Assembly: GCA_964523735.1 (NCBI GenBank)
Contig: CAZFYZ010000048.1
Location: 1-25,898 of the forward strand
DNA: 25,898 nt
Source of the DNA: CAZFYZ01 sp964523735
GTDB taxonomy: Bacteria > Armatimonadota > UBA5829
Direction: 5' to 3'
A program made the position numbers and the translations under genes. The notes under the pieces are model-generated. The model made no database searches and had not been told where the DNA came from. It was given only the letters and a program-made list of their open reading frames with translations. Shown in pieces: positions 7,226 to 16,148 of the stretch. How positions within the stretch are numbered: position 1 is the first letter of the stretch; every line of letters begins with the position of its first letter.

Positions 7226-7333
7226 AAGCACGGCCGGCAGGTTATGAGTGGCCGCCAGGTGGGTAAACCATAGGTCGATGCTTCAGCTTGCAGGGCGGCC
7301 CGGCGTGCGCCGTCCAATGATGAGGTAGATGGC

Positions 7334-10045
7334 TTGGATGTAACGAGGCGAGAGTTTCTCAAAGGATTGGGCGTGGTTGCCGGCGCAGCTGGGGTGACCG
7401 CAGCGGGCTCCGATCTTCTGATACCTTACCTCAACCAGCCTGAGAACATAGTCCCAGGAGTCTCGACCTGGTTCGCGACCAGCTGCAGGGAGTGCCCCGC
7501 CGGATGTGGGATGCTCATCAGGAACAGGGAATCGCGCGCGGTCAAGTGCGAGGGCAATCCATCGCATCCAATCAGTCAGGGCCGACTTTGCGCTCGCGGG
7601 CAGGCGGCTCTGCAGGGGCTTTATGACCCCGATCGCGTGCGAGGCCCGAGGAAAGCCTTGAGTTCCGGCAAGTTCGAGAATGTCGAATGGGATGAGGCTC
7701 TCAAGGCAGTGGGCGGCGACCTGGCAACTGCCAAGAGCATTGCCGTGATCTCAGACCTGCAGACTGGCTCCCTCGAAAAGCTGATGCGCTCCTGGATGGG
7801 CGCCCGGCTGGTTGTCTATGAGCCCATCGATTACGAACCCGTCAAAGCTACCAACGGCGGTATTGTCCCCACGTACCGGATCGGCCAGTCCGACTTTCTG
7901 ATCTCATTCGCCTGCGATTTCCTGGAGAACTGGGTTTCCCCCGTTGAGTACGCTCGCGAGTTCGCGCGGATGCGCCAGACCCGCGATGGCGCGCGAGGGG
8001 CTTTCGTCTACGTCGGGCCGAGGATGGGCGCGACCGCCTGCAGCGCCGACGCGCGGCTGCTAATACCTCCTGGCGTCGCTGAACAAGTGGCCGGATCTCT
8101 CGTCAGCGGTGACACATCAGAGACAGCATCCAGCCTTGGATTGGACAAGGGGCTTCTCGACAGGGTTGCTCAAGGCCTGGCTGCAGCGCAAGCGCCGCTG
8201 GCGATGCCTGGGTGGGATATGGACTCCGCTCGTGCGGCGGCGATCGTGAATGAACGTATGGGCTCCAGGCTGATCGACAGGACCCGCCGACACGCGCTCT
8301 CCACTACTGCCTCTATGAGTGACCTGACCGGGCTGATGACGGACATGGAGAGCGGGAAGGTCGATGCCCTGCTCATATTCGGCGCGAATCCGGTCTTCAG
8401 CCTGCCGGATTCAGACAGGTTCAGAGAGGCGCTGAAGCGGGTCAGGACAATCATCAGCCTGTCCAGCCACTTTGATGAGACGGCGGCGCATGCCCACTGG
8501 ATTCTGCCCTCCAGCACCCCGCTCGAGTCCTGGGGCGACTATAGCCCGTATCCCGATGTCGCCAACCTGATGCAGCCGGTGATGGGCAATGTCCATGACA
8601 CCCGGCAGGCCGGCGACGTTCTGCTGGAGTTGGCCAGGCAGGTGGGTGCGAAGCCTGCTGCCAAGGACTGGTACTCGTATCTCAAGCAGCAGTGGGCGGT
8701 CTCGGGCGAGTGGGACAGTCTGCTCCAAGTCGGTGGTAAGTGGACATCCGTGGAAGCCGAGCCGACAGCAAGCGCGGAGTTGGCGGCGGGCACGGGCATC
8801 GGTGGGACTTCGATCGCGCGGGGGAGCGACGAGATGAAGCTCTGGGCGTTCCCGCACATCTACTACTACGATGGTCGGGGGGCGAATCGACAATGGCTCC
8901 AGGAGGCGCCGGAGCCTGTGACCAAAGCAGTGTGGGGTTCGTGGTCGGAGCTGCACCCCGAGACCGCCAAGCGGCTAGGCGTGAAGACGGACGGTGTTAT
9001 CGGCATCGAGCGGGGCGGAGCCAAGGTCGACCTGCCTGTCTATGTCTGGGAGGGGATTGCGCCGGGGGTTGTTGCCGTGCCCATCGGGGAGGGGCACACG
9101 GACTACGGCAGGTTCGCCAAAGGCGTTGGCGTCAACGTATACCCTCTGCTGAAGCCTGGCTCGGGCGAACTGAGTGTGAGAGCGACGGGGGAGAGCAAGT
9201 GGCTGGCGAGGATCAAGGGCTCCACTGATCAGCAGGGGCGCGAGATCGTTCAGACAGTCGGGCTCGAAGGCGAGTGGCATCGCGAGGAACCGGTCATCAT
9301 GCCACTGCCGGCGGGCTACACCAAGCACGACTTCATTCCACCACACAAGCACAACAAGCACAGGTGGGCGATGGTTGTGGACATGGACAAGTGCATCGGC
9401 TGTAACGCCTGCGTCACCGCCTGCTATGCCGAGAACAATGTTGCTGTTGTTGGGGCTGATGGGGTTTGGCGCAGAAGAGAGATGCCCTGGATTCGTATCG
9501 ACCGCTACATCGACTTTCGGGACGACTCAGCGCCGCTTCTATTCCAGCCGATGCTTTGTCAGCACTGCGATGCCGCGCCATGCGAGCCCGTATGCCCGGT
9601 CTTCGCCGCGGCGCATAGCGATGAGGGCCTGAACATGCAGGTCTACAACCGCTGCGTGGGCACGCGCTATTGCTCCAACAACTGCCCCTATAAGGTCCGC
9701 AGGTTCAACTGGTTTGAGAATGAATGGCCGGAGCCGCTGAACTGGCAGCTCAACCCCGATGTTACTGTCAGGTGCCGGGGAGTCATGGAGAAGTGTACGT
9801 TCTGCGTCCAGCGCATCCGAGAAGTGGAGATCAGGGCAAAGCGTGAGGGCCGGCAGGTTAGAGATGGCGAGGTCGTCCCGGCCTGCGTGCAGACCTGCCC
9901 GACCGGAGTGTTCACCTTTGGCGATCTGATGGACCGGGATTCGGAAGTATCTCGGCTGTACAACGAGGACCCGCGTGCCTGTCAGGTGCTGCGTGAGCTC
10001 AATACGAAGCCGGCTGTGTTGTACTTGAAGCGTATTGTGGCCTAA
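7334..10045 (+). CDS. actB: Alternative complex III subunit B (fused molybdopterin-oxidoreductase-like and iron-sulfur protein)
   Basis: This 903-aa protein is the periplasmic electron-transfer core of alternative complex III, which oxidises quinol and reduces cytochrome c. Order: twin-arginine signal (RREFLKG, residues 5-11); molybdopterin-oxidoreductase-like domain (about 45-600); four-cluster ferredoxin domain (about 677-880). The ferredoxin domain shows CIGCNACVTAC, CQHCDAAPCEPVCP, CVGTRYCSNNCP (second Cys replaced by Thr, typical of the [3Fe-4S] site in ActB) and the KCTFC/ACVQTCP pair. Unusually, a complete CX2CX3CX27C motif (C51, C54, C58, C86) remains in the N-terminal domain, followed by ARGQ. 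The start is TTG at 7334, with GAGGT seven bases upstream. ATG codons nearby are out of frame. First gene of the operon, 11 bases before actC. Confidence 0.92.
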   Translation: MDVTRREFLKGLGVVAGAAGVTAAGSDLLIPYLNQPENIVPGVSTWFATSCRECPAGCGMLIRNRESRAVKCEGNPSHPISQGRLCARGQAALQGLYDPDRVRGPRKALSSGKFENVEWDEALKAVGGDLATAKSIAVISDLQTGSLEKLMRSWMGARLVVYEPIDYEPVKATNGGIVPTYRIGQSDFLISFACDFLENWVSPVEYAREFARMRQTRDGARGAFVYVGPRMGATACSADARLLIPPGVAEQVAGSLVSGDTSETASSLGLDKGLLDRVAQGLAAAQAPLAMPGWDMDSARAAAIVNERMGSRLIDRTRRHALSTTASMSDLTGLMTDMESGKVDALLIFGANPVFSLPDSDRFREALKRVRTIISLSSHFDETAAHAHWILPSSTPLESWGDYSPYPDVANLMQPVMGNVHDTRQAGDVLLELARQVGAKPAAKDWYSYLKQQWAVSGEWDSLLQVGGKWTSVEAEPTASAELAAGTGIGGTSIARGSDEMKLWAFPHIYYYDGRGANRQWLQEAPEPVTKAVWGSWSELHPETAKRLGVKTDGVIGIERGGAKVDLPVYVWEGIAPGVVAVPIGEGHTDYGRFAKGVGVNVYPLLKPGSGELSVRATGESKWLARIKGSTDQQGREIVQTVGLEGEWHREEPVIMPLPAGYTKHDFIPPHKHNKHRWAMVVDMDKCIGCNACVTACYAENNVAVVGADGVWRRREMPWIRIDRYIDFRDDSAPLLFQPMLCQHCDAAPCEPVCPVFAAAHSDEGLNMQVYNRCVGTRYCSNNCPYKVRRFNWFENEWPEPLNWQLNPDVTVRCRGVMEKCTFCVQRIREVEIRAKREGRQVRDGEVVPACVQTCPTGVFTFGDLMDRDSEVSRLYNEDPRACQVLRELNTKPAVLYLKRIVA

Positions 10046-10056
10046 GGAAGTATCCA

Positions 10057-11379
10057 ATGACCACCCGACTGATGAGGGAGATCGACAACCAGGTCATCGA
10101 GTCCATGAGCATGCCGTCGCGCGGCTATCTCGCGGCAATCGGCGTGTGTCTGGGGCTCGTCATGTTGGGGGTCGTGGCGTATCTGGTCCAGTACTTCGTT
10201 GGGATGGGCGTGACCGGCCTTAACATCCCCGTCAGTTGGGCGGTCTATATCACCAACTTCGTGTTCTGGATTGGTATTGCACACGCAGGCACGCTTATCT
10301 CAGCCATTCTGTTCCTCTTCCGCACCGGATGGCGGAGCCACATCAACAGGTTCACCGAGACGATGACTGTCTTCGCGATCCTGACCGCGGGGATGTTCCC
10401 GCTCATACACCTGGGGCGGGTCTGGGTGTTCTGGTGGCTGCTGCCTTACCCCAACTGGCGGCACCTGTGGCCGAACTTCAAGTCTCCGCTGGTGTTCGAT
10501 GTGGTGGCGGTGACAACGTATCTGGTGGCCAGCACGCTGTTCTTCTATCTGGGACTGATTCCTGACCTGGCGGCTATCCGCGATCGGCTGCCTGAGGGCA
10601 GGAAGAAGCAGGTCTACACTCTGCTCTCGCTTGGCTGGACCGGCGAGTATAACCAGTGGCGGCACTATGCGCGGTCGTATCTTGCGCTTGCGGCGCTGAT
10701 CACGCCACTTGTCATATCAGTCCACAGCGTCGTGTCGTGGGACTTCGGGATGGCGTTGGTGAAGGGCTGGCACACGACCATATTCGCGCCATACTTCGTG
10801 GCGGGCGCCATTCACTCCGGGCTCGCCATGGCCCTGACGCTCCTGATCCCGCTGAGAAAGGCGCTACGTCTTGAGCGGCTGTTCTCGATGTATTACCTCG
10901 AGCAGATCGCGCTACTGATGATCCTCACCGGGTCCATTATGACCTATTCCTATGCCGCCGAGTCGTTCTCTTCCTGGTACAGCGGGGAAGTGTTCGAAAG
11001 GCAGTTCGCGGCGTTCCGCGCGTGGGGCAGTGGTTACTACAGCCCTCTCTTCTGGCTGATGATCATCTTCAACTGCTTCGTGCCAGCGACGTTCTTCTTC
11101 AAGAAGCTCAGAACCAACATCACCTGGCTGTTCATCGCGGCGGTCCTGGTCAACGTGGGGATGTGGCTCGAGCGGTTTGTGATCATCGTTGTTTCGCTGG
11201 CTCACGACTACCTGCCATCAGGGTGGGGGCTGTACGCGCCGAGGACTGTCGAAGTTGCGATTACCGGCGCCTCGCTTGGCTTCTTCCTCCTGTGTATGCT
11301 GCTCTTTGTGAAGCTCTTCCCGTCGATACCGATGAGCGAGGCAAAGGCCGATGCGCTGCCGGAAGAGGAGGGAGCGTAG
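10057..11379 (+). CDS. actC: Alternative complex III subunit C (NrfD/PsrC-like quinol-binding membrane protein)
   Basis: This is a 440-aa polytopic membrane protein with about ten helices. It resembles ActC/NrfD, the subunit that binds menaquinol or ubiquinol on the periplasmic side and passes electrons to the ActB clusters. Family features include PVSWAVYITNFVFWIGIAHAG, the charged ETMTVFAILTAG helix, LIHLGRVWVFWWLLPYPN and a WLERFVIIVVSL segment near the end. The ATG at 10057 lies 11 bases after actB with AAGGAAG upstream. Its stop overlaps the GTG of actD. The C-terminal tail (MSEAKADALPEEEGA) is acidic and cytoplasmic. Confidence 0.94.
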   Translation: MTTRLMREIDNQVIESMSMPSRGYLAAIGVCLGLVMLGVVAYLVQYFVGMGVTGLNIPVSWAVYITNFVFWIGIAHAGTLISAILFLFRTGWRSHINRFTETMTVFAILTAGMFPLIHLGRVWVFWWLLPYPNWRHLWPNFKSPLVFDVVAVTTYLVASTLFFYLGLIPDLAAIRDRLPEGRKKQVYTLLSLGWTGEYNQWRHYARSYLALAALITPLVISVHSVVSWDFGMALVKGWHTTIFAPYFVAGAIHSGLAMALTLLIPLRKALRLERLFSMYYLEQIALLMILTGSIMTYSYAAESFSSWYSGEVFERQFAAFRAWGSGYYSPLFWLMIIFNCFVPATFFFKKLRTNITWLFIAAVLVNVGMWLERFVIIVVSLAHDYLPSGWGLYAPRTVEVAITGASLGFFLLCMLLFVKLFPSIPMSEAKADALPEEEGA

Positions 11380-11876
11380 TGGTCACCCTCCAGGCGCGCT
11401 TCGACGAGTACGACGGCTTCAGAGCGGCGCTTGCTCGCCTCAAGGACTCACCCAATGTGAACGATTACACGGCCTACGGCCCGACGAATCTGGATGAGGT
11501 CGGGGACCTTATGCCCAGGCAGAGCAGCCCGGTGAGATTCACGGCGACGGCCGGCGCCGTTGTAGGCCTGCTTGTATTCTGGATCATGTGCTGGACGACG
11601 TCGCTCATCTATGCGCTGATCGTGGGCGGCAAGCCCCCGTGGGCCAATGTCCCATTCATCGTCCCGACATACGAGGGGACGATCCTTGCGGGTAGCATCT
11701 TCGCGTTTCTGGGAGCCATCGTGTTCGCCCGCCTGGATTTTCGAAAGCCGCCGCCCGGTCTGGACAGATTCACCGGCGATAGCTACGGGATCAGAGTCTG
11801 CTGCGCGCCAAGCGAGTGCTCGGATGTGAGAGCGATGCTCGAGGAGTGCGGAGCGGAGGAGGTTCGGGAGCTGTGA
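11379..11876 (+). CDS. actD: Alternative complex III subunit D (DUF3341 membrane protein)
   Basis: This is a 165-aa protein with a soluble N-terminal part (about 1-48), two transmembrane helices (about 50-75 and 90-112) separated by GGKPPWANVPFIVPTYEGT, and a soluble C-terminal part with the GDSYGIRVCCAPSE stretch. This layout matches ActD/DUF3341, a structural subunit thought to contribute to the membrane arm. GTG at 11379 shares its first base with the last base of the actC stop (TAGTG), and AGGAGG lies seven bases upstream. A longer frame to 11022 only reads through actC. It overlaps actF by one base (TGATG). Confidence 0.9.
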   Translation: MVTLQARFDEYDGFRAALARLKDSPNVNDYTAYGPTNLDEVGDLMPRQSSPVRFTATAGAVVGLLVFWIMCWTTSLIYALIVGGKPPWANVPFIVPTYEGTILAGSIFAFLGAIVFARLDFRKPPPGLDRFTGDSYGIRVCCAPSECSDVRAMLEECGAEEVREL

Positions 11877-13027
11877 TGAGGCGCTGCCAGCTCTGGTTCG
11901 TGTTTTGTACGTTGGTCGGCGCTATTGGGCTTGTTGCCGGATTCGCCGTGTCACCGCGCGATACCTGGCTTTGGCTTGTGATATGCTTCCTGGTGTTCTC
12001 CAGCATAGTCAACGGTATGCTCGCGTGGGCCGCGACGTTCAGGATCGCGCAGGCGAGATGGGTCCCGGTTGTCTCGCGCATCTGTCACTCTTCGGTTGCG
12101 TTTGCGCCCGTGCTGCTGATTGTCCTCATTGCACTATTGGCAGGGGCCCGGCAGTACATGCCCTGGACACATGACCCGCCGCACTCGAAGGAAGCGTGGT
12201 TCAGCCTGCCGTTCTTCATCACGCGCGAGTTGGTCATGCTCGGACTGCTCTGGGGGCTGTCGCTGCTGATGGTCAGGTGGAGCCTGTTGGCGGATGCGAG
12301 GGCATCTCGCGGAGAGCCCATCCCCCAGCGCGACCACAAGCGCCTCAACGCGATTGCTGTGGGAGTGGCGTGGGCCTACGTGCTTGCTTCCTCGCTGATT
12401 TCCTACGACTTTGTGATGTCATTCGCGCCTGAGTGGGTGAGCACGATGTTCGCGCCGTACTACTGGTGTACGGGGCTGTATCTGGCGATGGGCGTGATCA
12501 TCGTCATCGCGGCGACTATCCGAACTGTTGAGCCGGCGCGCGATCACCTCAAGCCGCAGCAGTTTCAGGACACCGGTACTCTGATGCTGGCGTTCTCGCT
12601 CTTCAATATGGGGCTGTTCTTCGCGCAGTATCTCACGATCTGGTATGCTAACCTGCCGGAGGAGACGTTCTTCCTGCTCGCGCGATATGTACACCATCCC
12701 TGGCGCTACCTGTCTTGGGCGTCGTTCATCTTTGGCTATGCCATCGCATTCGTGTTGCTGCAGAGCCGCTATATCAAACACCGCCCGCGGATTCTGGTCC
12801 CGATAGTCCTGATGTCTATGCTTGGTGTCGCGCTGGAGAGATACGTGCTGGTGGTCCCGAGCCTGGAGCCGCACGAGTTGATGCTGTTTCCCATGGCCGG
12901 GCTGAGTCTGTTGGGGTTTGTGGGCTTGTTTGGACTGACTACTTCGTGGTTTCTGGGGAGGTATCCGCTGATCTCGTCCGCTGACGAGGCGCTGAAGCAT
13001 ATTCCGAGGGAGGATCGAGAGCTGTGA
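11876..13027 (+). CDS. actF: Alternative complex III subunit F (second polytopic membrane subunit)
   Basis: This is a 383-aa hydrophobic protein with about ten helices. It resembles ActF, the second large membrane subunit of ACIII and a pseudo-symmetrical partner of ActC. Recognisable stretches are SYDFVMSFAPEWVSTMFAPYYWCTGLYLA, the QFQDTGTLMLAFSLFN helix and a WYANLPEETFF segment. The ATG at 11876 overlaps the actD stop (TGATG) with GGAG five bases upstream. A longer frame from 11816 reads through actD and is not used. The 3' end overlaps the next gene by four bases (GTGA). No actE precedes it, unlike the common actA-B-C-D-E-F order. Confidence 0.92.
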   Translation: MRRCQLWFVFCTLVGAIGLVAGFAVSPRDTWLWLVICFLVFSSIVNGMLAWAATFRIAQARWVPVVSRICHSSVAFAPVLLIVLIALLAGARQYMPWTHDPPHSKEAWFSLPFFITRELVMLGLLWGLSLLMVRWSLLADARASRGEPIPQRDHKRLNAIAVGVAWAYVLASSLISYDFVMSFAPEWVSTMFAPYYWCTGLYLAMGVIIVIAATIRTVEPARDHLKPQQFQDTGTLMLAFSLFNMGLFFAQYLTIWYANLPEETFFLLARYVHHPWRYLSWASFIFGYAIAFVLLQSRYIKHRPRILVPIVLMSMLGVALERYVLVVPSLEPHELMLFPMAGLSLLGFVGLFGLTTSWFLGRYPLISSADEALKHIPREDREL

Positions 13028-13638
13028 GGCTTCGCCAGGCAATAGGGGCTCTCATCCATCGTGTCGTGCTCCTTGGCGAGGACCTGGTGTCGCGTGTGCA
13101 CGGGTGCCGGGTCGAGCCGCCTCTGCCGCTCGTGCCGCTGTGGGTAAGGCGTGGGGCGCTCGCGGGCTTCTTCGTGACGGTGCTTGTTCTGGTGGCGGTA
13201 TTCGCAGTCTATCTGAACCCGCCTACTCCCGATCAACCGATTCCGTTCAGCCACAAGTTCCATGTTCAGACGAAGGGGCTTCAGTGCCTGTTCTGTCACA
13301 ACTCAGCGCCCAGGTCCAGTGCGGCCGGCATCCCCTCCGTGGACAAGTGCCTGCTCTGCCACAACGTTATCGCGCCTAAGTTTGCGCCGATCGCAAGGCT
13401 GCACACCTACAATAATAAGGGTGAGGCTGTTCCCTGGCAGCGGGTGAACAAGGTTCCGGACTTCGTTCGCTTCAGCCACCAGGCGCACCTAACCAGGCGA
13501 GTCGACTGCGGGGAATGTCATGGCAACGTTGCGCAGATGGACCGCGTGGAAGTGGTCAACGAGTTTGATATGAACTTCTGCGTGACATGTCACTGGCGCA
13601 AGAAGGTGTCCGACTCCTGCGCCAACTGTCACTACTAG
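13024..13638 (+). CDS. actA: Pentaheme cytochrome c, alternative complex III subunit A
   Basis: This 204-aa protein has one transmembrane anchor (about 44-65) and five CxxCH heme sites in its periplasmic part: CLFCH, CLLCH, CGECH, CVTCH and CANCH. Several extra His residues (FSHKFH, FSHQAH) can serve as second axial ligands. A membrane-anchored pentaheme protein next to actBCDF fits ActA, which takes electrons from ActB and hands them to a downstream cytochrome or oxidase. The GTG at 13024 overlaps the actF stop (GTGA), with GAGGGAGG upstream. In canonical clusters actA comes first; here it follows actF and directly precedes ccoN (11-base gap). Confidence 0.9.
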   Translation: MRLRQAIGALIHRVVLLGEDLVSRVHGCRVEPPLPLVPLWVRRGALAGFFVTVLVLVAVFAVYLNPPTPDQPIPFSHKFHVQTKGLQCLFCHNSAPRSSAAGIPSVDKCLLCHNVIAPKFAPIARLHTYNNKGEAVPWQRVNKVPDFVRFSHQAHLTRRVDCGECHGNVAQMDRVEVVNEFDMNFCVTCHWRKKVSDSCANCHY

Positions 13639-13649
13639 AAGGAAGTTGT

Positions 13650-15017
13650 ATGCCCAGAGAGCCCTTCTGGAGAACTGAATACAGCTCAGCGAAGCACTGG
13701 CTGGTGAGCGGCGCCGCGTGGATGGCTGTTGGCACGACATTCGGGCTGTTCAGCGCCATTCATCTGGTGGCGCCGGATATGCTCGGCAACTTGCCTTGGC
13801 TCTCGTTCGGCCGGGTACGCCCCGCGCACACGAATACCGTACTGTTGGGATTCGCCACAATGATGCTGGTCGGGTCAGCGCTCTACATGCTGCCCAGGCT
13901 GCTCAGGCGGCCGCTCTTCAGCGAGCCACTCGCAAACCTTGCGGCCGTATTCATGAATCTGGGCATCCTCTCTGGTGACATATGGCTTCTGGCAGGCCAC
14001 TCGCAGGGCAGGGAGTATGCAGAGTATGTCTATCCGGCGGACTGCGCTATCCTGATCGCTCTTGTGCTGTTGACTGTCGTATTTGTCATGACTATTGCCC
14101 ACCGGCGAGAGCCGGTGCTCTATATCTCCGTCTGGTATTTTGCGGCGGCCGGAGTCTGGACCACAACATCCTGGTTCGTCGGCAACGCCATGTGGAATCC
14201 GCCGACCGGGGCTGCCTCGGGGATCTCGGACGCAATCCTGCTGTGGTTCTATGGGCACAACATATTCGGCCTGCTGGTGACGCCGCTGGCGGTCGGGATC
14301 TCGTACTACATGATCCCCCGCATAGCTAAGGCGCCGCTCTACAGCCAGTTACTCGGGATCATTGGGTTCTGGACGCTGCTCGCGCTATACGGTCACATCG
14401 GAGGTCATCACCTTCTGCAAGCGCCGATTCCCGCTTGGCTGAAGACTATATCGGTGATCGATAGCTTCGCGATGATGGTGCCGGTGGCAACTGTATTGAT
14501 CAACTTCTGGTATACGTCGCGAGGCAGGTTCGACAGCTTCCTGGCAAGTCCCGCAGCCAAGCTCATGTTCGTCGGTAACATCTGGTACGCGATTGTCTGC
14601 ATACAGGGGCCGATGCAGTCGCTGGCGTGGGTGCAGAGGGTTACTCACTTCAACAACTGGGTGATCGGGCATTCGCATATAGCAGTGCTCGGGTTCACGG
14701 GGTTCATTGCCCTTGGAGGTATGTACTACGTCCTGCCGTACGTCACGGGCCGCAGGGTCTACAGCGAGAAGCTCATCAACATGCAGTACTGGCTCGTGCT
14801 TCTTGGGCTCCTCGGGTTTTTCGTTGTGCTGACAGCGGCGGGGCTGATACAGGGTCAGAACTGGCTGAACGGGGAGACCGTCTATCGAACGGTTCCACAG
14901 ATGAAGCCTTACATGACTCTCAGGCTGGCGAGCGGATTGCTGATCATCATCGGCGCGTTCATCGGGCTCTACAACGTGGTGATGACCTTCCGCCGGGGCC
15001 AGGTGATCGAGACATGA
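13650..15017 (+). CDS. ccoN: cbb3-type cytochrome c oxidase subunit I
   Basis: This 455-aa protein, with about 12 helices, is the catalytic heme-copper subunit that reduces oxygen and pumps protons. Key residues are visible: the low-spin heme His in FGRVRPAHTN, the CuB His in WFYGHN, the CuB His pair in GGHH, the Tyr of FWTLLALY at the place of the His-Tyr cross-link of cbb3 enzymes, and both heme His residues in IGHSHIAVLG. The ATG at 13650 has AAGGAAG upstream. A longer frame from 13587 overlaps actA and is not used. It overlaps the next gene by four bases (ATGA). Direct linkage to ACIII genes suggests the two complexes work as a unit. Confidence 0.94.
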   Translation: MPREPFWRTEYSSAKHWLVSGAAWMAVGTTFGLFSAIHLVAPDMLGNLPWLSFGRVRPAHTNTVLLGFATMMLVGSALYMLPRLLRRPLFSEPLANLAAVFMNLGILSGDIWLLAGHSQGREYAEYVYPADCAILIALVLLTVVFVMTIAHRREPVLYISVWYFAAAGVWTTTSWFVGNAMWNPPTGAASGISDAILLWFYGHNIFGLLVTPLAVGISYYMIPRIAKAPLYSQLLGIIGFWTLLALYGHIGGHHLLQAPIPAWLKTISVIDSFAMMVPVATVLINFWYTSRGRFDSFLASPAAKLMFVGNIWYAIVCIQGPMQSLAWVQRVTHFNNWVIGHSHIAVLGFTGFIALGGMYYVLPYVTGRRVYSEKLINMQYWLVLLGLLGFFVVLTAAGLIQGQNWLNGETVYRTVPQMKPYMTLRLASGLLIIIGAFIGLYNVVMTFRRGQVIET

Positions 15018-15997
15018 GGGCCGCAGACATCATCCTGATAGCCGGTATAGCGCTGGTGGCCGTGGCAGCTACATTCACCAACGTCATCTGGCCCGTGCAC
15101 ACGGCGGCGAAGGGGCCGTCCAGGCAGTGGACCCCGGCGCCGTCGAGGGCGGAGCAAGGCAGGCTGATCTACATCGCCAATGGCTGCACCTACTGCCACT
15201 CACAGTATATCCGGCCGCAGGACTGGGGTGAGGGCGCAGAGCGCATAGCTAAGGCTGGCGACTACTTCAAACAGCAGCCGCATCTGCTGGGCTCTGAAAG
15301 GACCGGGCCTGACCTGTCGCAGCAGGGCGGCGAGCATCCGGATGACTGGCATATGGCGCACTTCATCAACCCTCGCTATACAAGTCCGCGCTCGCTGATG
15401 CCGAGGTTTGAGTCCCTGGGCATGGAGGAGATAGGTCTACTGATAGCTTACGTGCAGAGTCTCGGCGGTAAGGAAGCCAAGGCTCGAGTGGCTGACCAGG
15501 AGCATTGGGGCGCGCTCGCGCAGGCTGCCGCGGCCAAAGGCGAGGATGCGAAGATCGAGTGGCTGCACTCACGGGTCCCAAGGGGTTGGAGAATCCTGCC
15601 CACGGCCTCGCCGGTGACGACCGCATCCGTCAAGCGTGGGGAGAAGGTATATCAGGACTACTGCGTTGGTTGTCATGGCGCGGTTGGTGATGGGAATGGC
15701 CCGGCGGCGGAGTTCCTGATGCCTACGCCGGTCAACTTCACGATGCTGCGCCATCACCTGGAGGATGGCAAGTATATTGGCGGCATTCTGTACTACCAGA
15801 TAATGAATGGAGTCACGGGTAGTGCAATGCCCTACTTCAAGAAGCACCTGGAGTCGGCGAAGATATGGGATGTAGGCAACTTCATCGAGTACTCGTTCAT
15901 CAACCATGTGGATGATGGATACCCCTCGATTGGCATCCCGGCGTCGTACGAGGGCAGCTATGCCAGGCAGGGTACAATAGGCAAGAAGGCTCGTTGA
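15014..15997 (+). CDS. ccoO: cbb3 oxidase subunit II (CcoO) fused to a CcoP-like cytochrome c domain
   Basis: This is a 327-aa protein. An N-terminal helix (about 4-24) anchors a CcoO domain with heme site GCTYCHSQYIRP, the RTGPDLSQQGG and DDWHMAHFINPR segments and the Met ligand in LMPRF. After a linker (about 155-205) a second class I cytochrome c domain follows, with CVGCHGAVGDGNGPAA and Met ligand SAMPYF. Canonical CcoO is monoheme, with the extra cytochrome domains on CcoP, so this looks like a CcoO-CcoP fusion carrying electrons from ACIII to CcoN. The ATG at 15014 overlaps the ccoN stop. A much longer frame from 14627 runs through ccoN and is spurious. The next gene is 151 bases away, after a hairpin repeat. 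Confidence 0.9.
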   Translation: MRAADIILIAGIALVAVAATFTNVIWPVHTAAKGPSRQWTPAPSRAEQGRLIYIANGCTYCHSQYIRPQDWGEGAERIAKAGDYFKQQPHLLGSERTGPDLSQQGGEHPDDWHMAHFINPRYTSPRSLMPRFESLGMEEIGLLIAYVQSLGGKEAKARVADQEHWGALAQAAAAKGEDAKIEWLHSRVPRGWRILPTASPVTTASVKRGEKVYQDYCVGCHGAVGDGNGPAAEFLMPTPVNFTMLRHHLEDGKYIGGILYYQIMNGVTGSAMPYFKKHLESAKIWDVGNFIEYSFINHVDDGYPSIGIPASYEGSYARQGTIGKKAR

Positions 15998-16022
15998 GGA
16001 CAAGATCTTGGTCTTGTTCACC

Positions 16023-16108
16023 GTCATTTCGAGCAGTGCGAGAAATCTGCTTTTGGCGAATTTCCGGCAGAGGCTGAAAAGCAGATTTCTCACTGCGTTC
16101 GAAATGAC
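16023..16108. repeat. 32-bp inverted repeat inside the oxidase operon
   Basis: The arms at 16023-16054 and 16077-16108 are near-perfect reverse complements, differing only by a one-base shift in the middle, with a 22-base loop. The outer ends read GTCATTTCGA and TCGAAATGAC. It fills much of the only sizeable gap in the operon. A T-run does not follow, so it may act as an RNA stabiliser or attenuator, or it may simply be a mobile palindromic element. Confidence 0.8.
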
Positions 16109-16148
16109 AACTCCATAAGGCCGAGCTCATAGCGTTGAGGGTGGATCA

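Larger units (their letters stand above)
6927..7333. other. Divergent intergenic region between the transporter and the ACIII operon
   Basis: This 407-base gap holds a minus-strand sigma-70 promoter (6989-7016), a large near-perfect inverted repeat (7094-7165) and a plus-strand extended -10 (7217-7225). A minus-strand frame across 7034-7231 exists but is mainly the inverted repeat, so I do not call it a gene. Confidence 0.6.

Noticed and set aside
7034..7231. Minus-strand 65-codon frame in the divergent gap
   Set aside because: It is encoded almost wholly by the large inverted repeat and overlaps the promoter of the operon.
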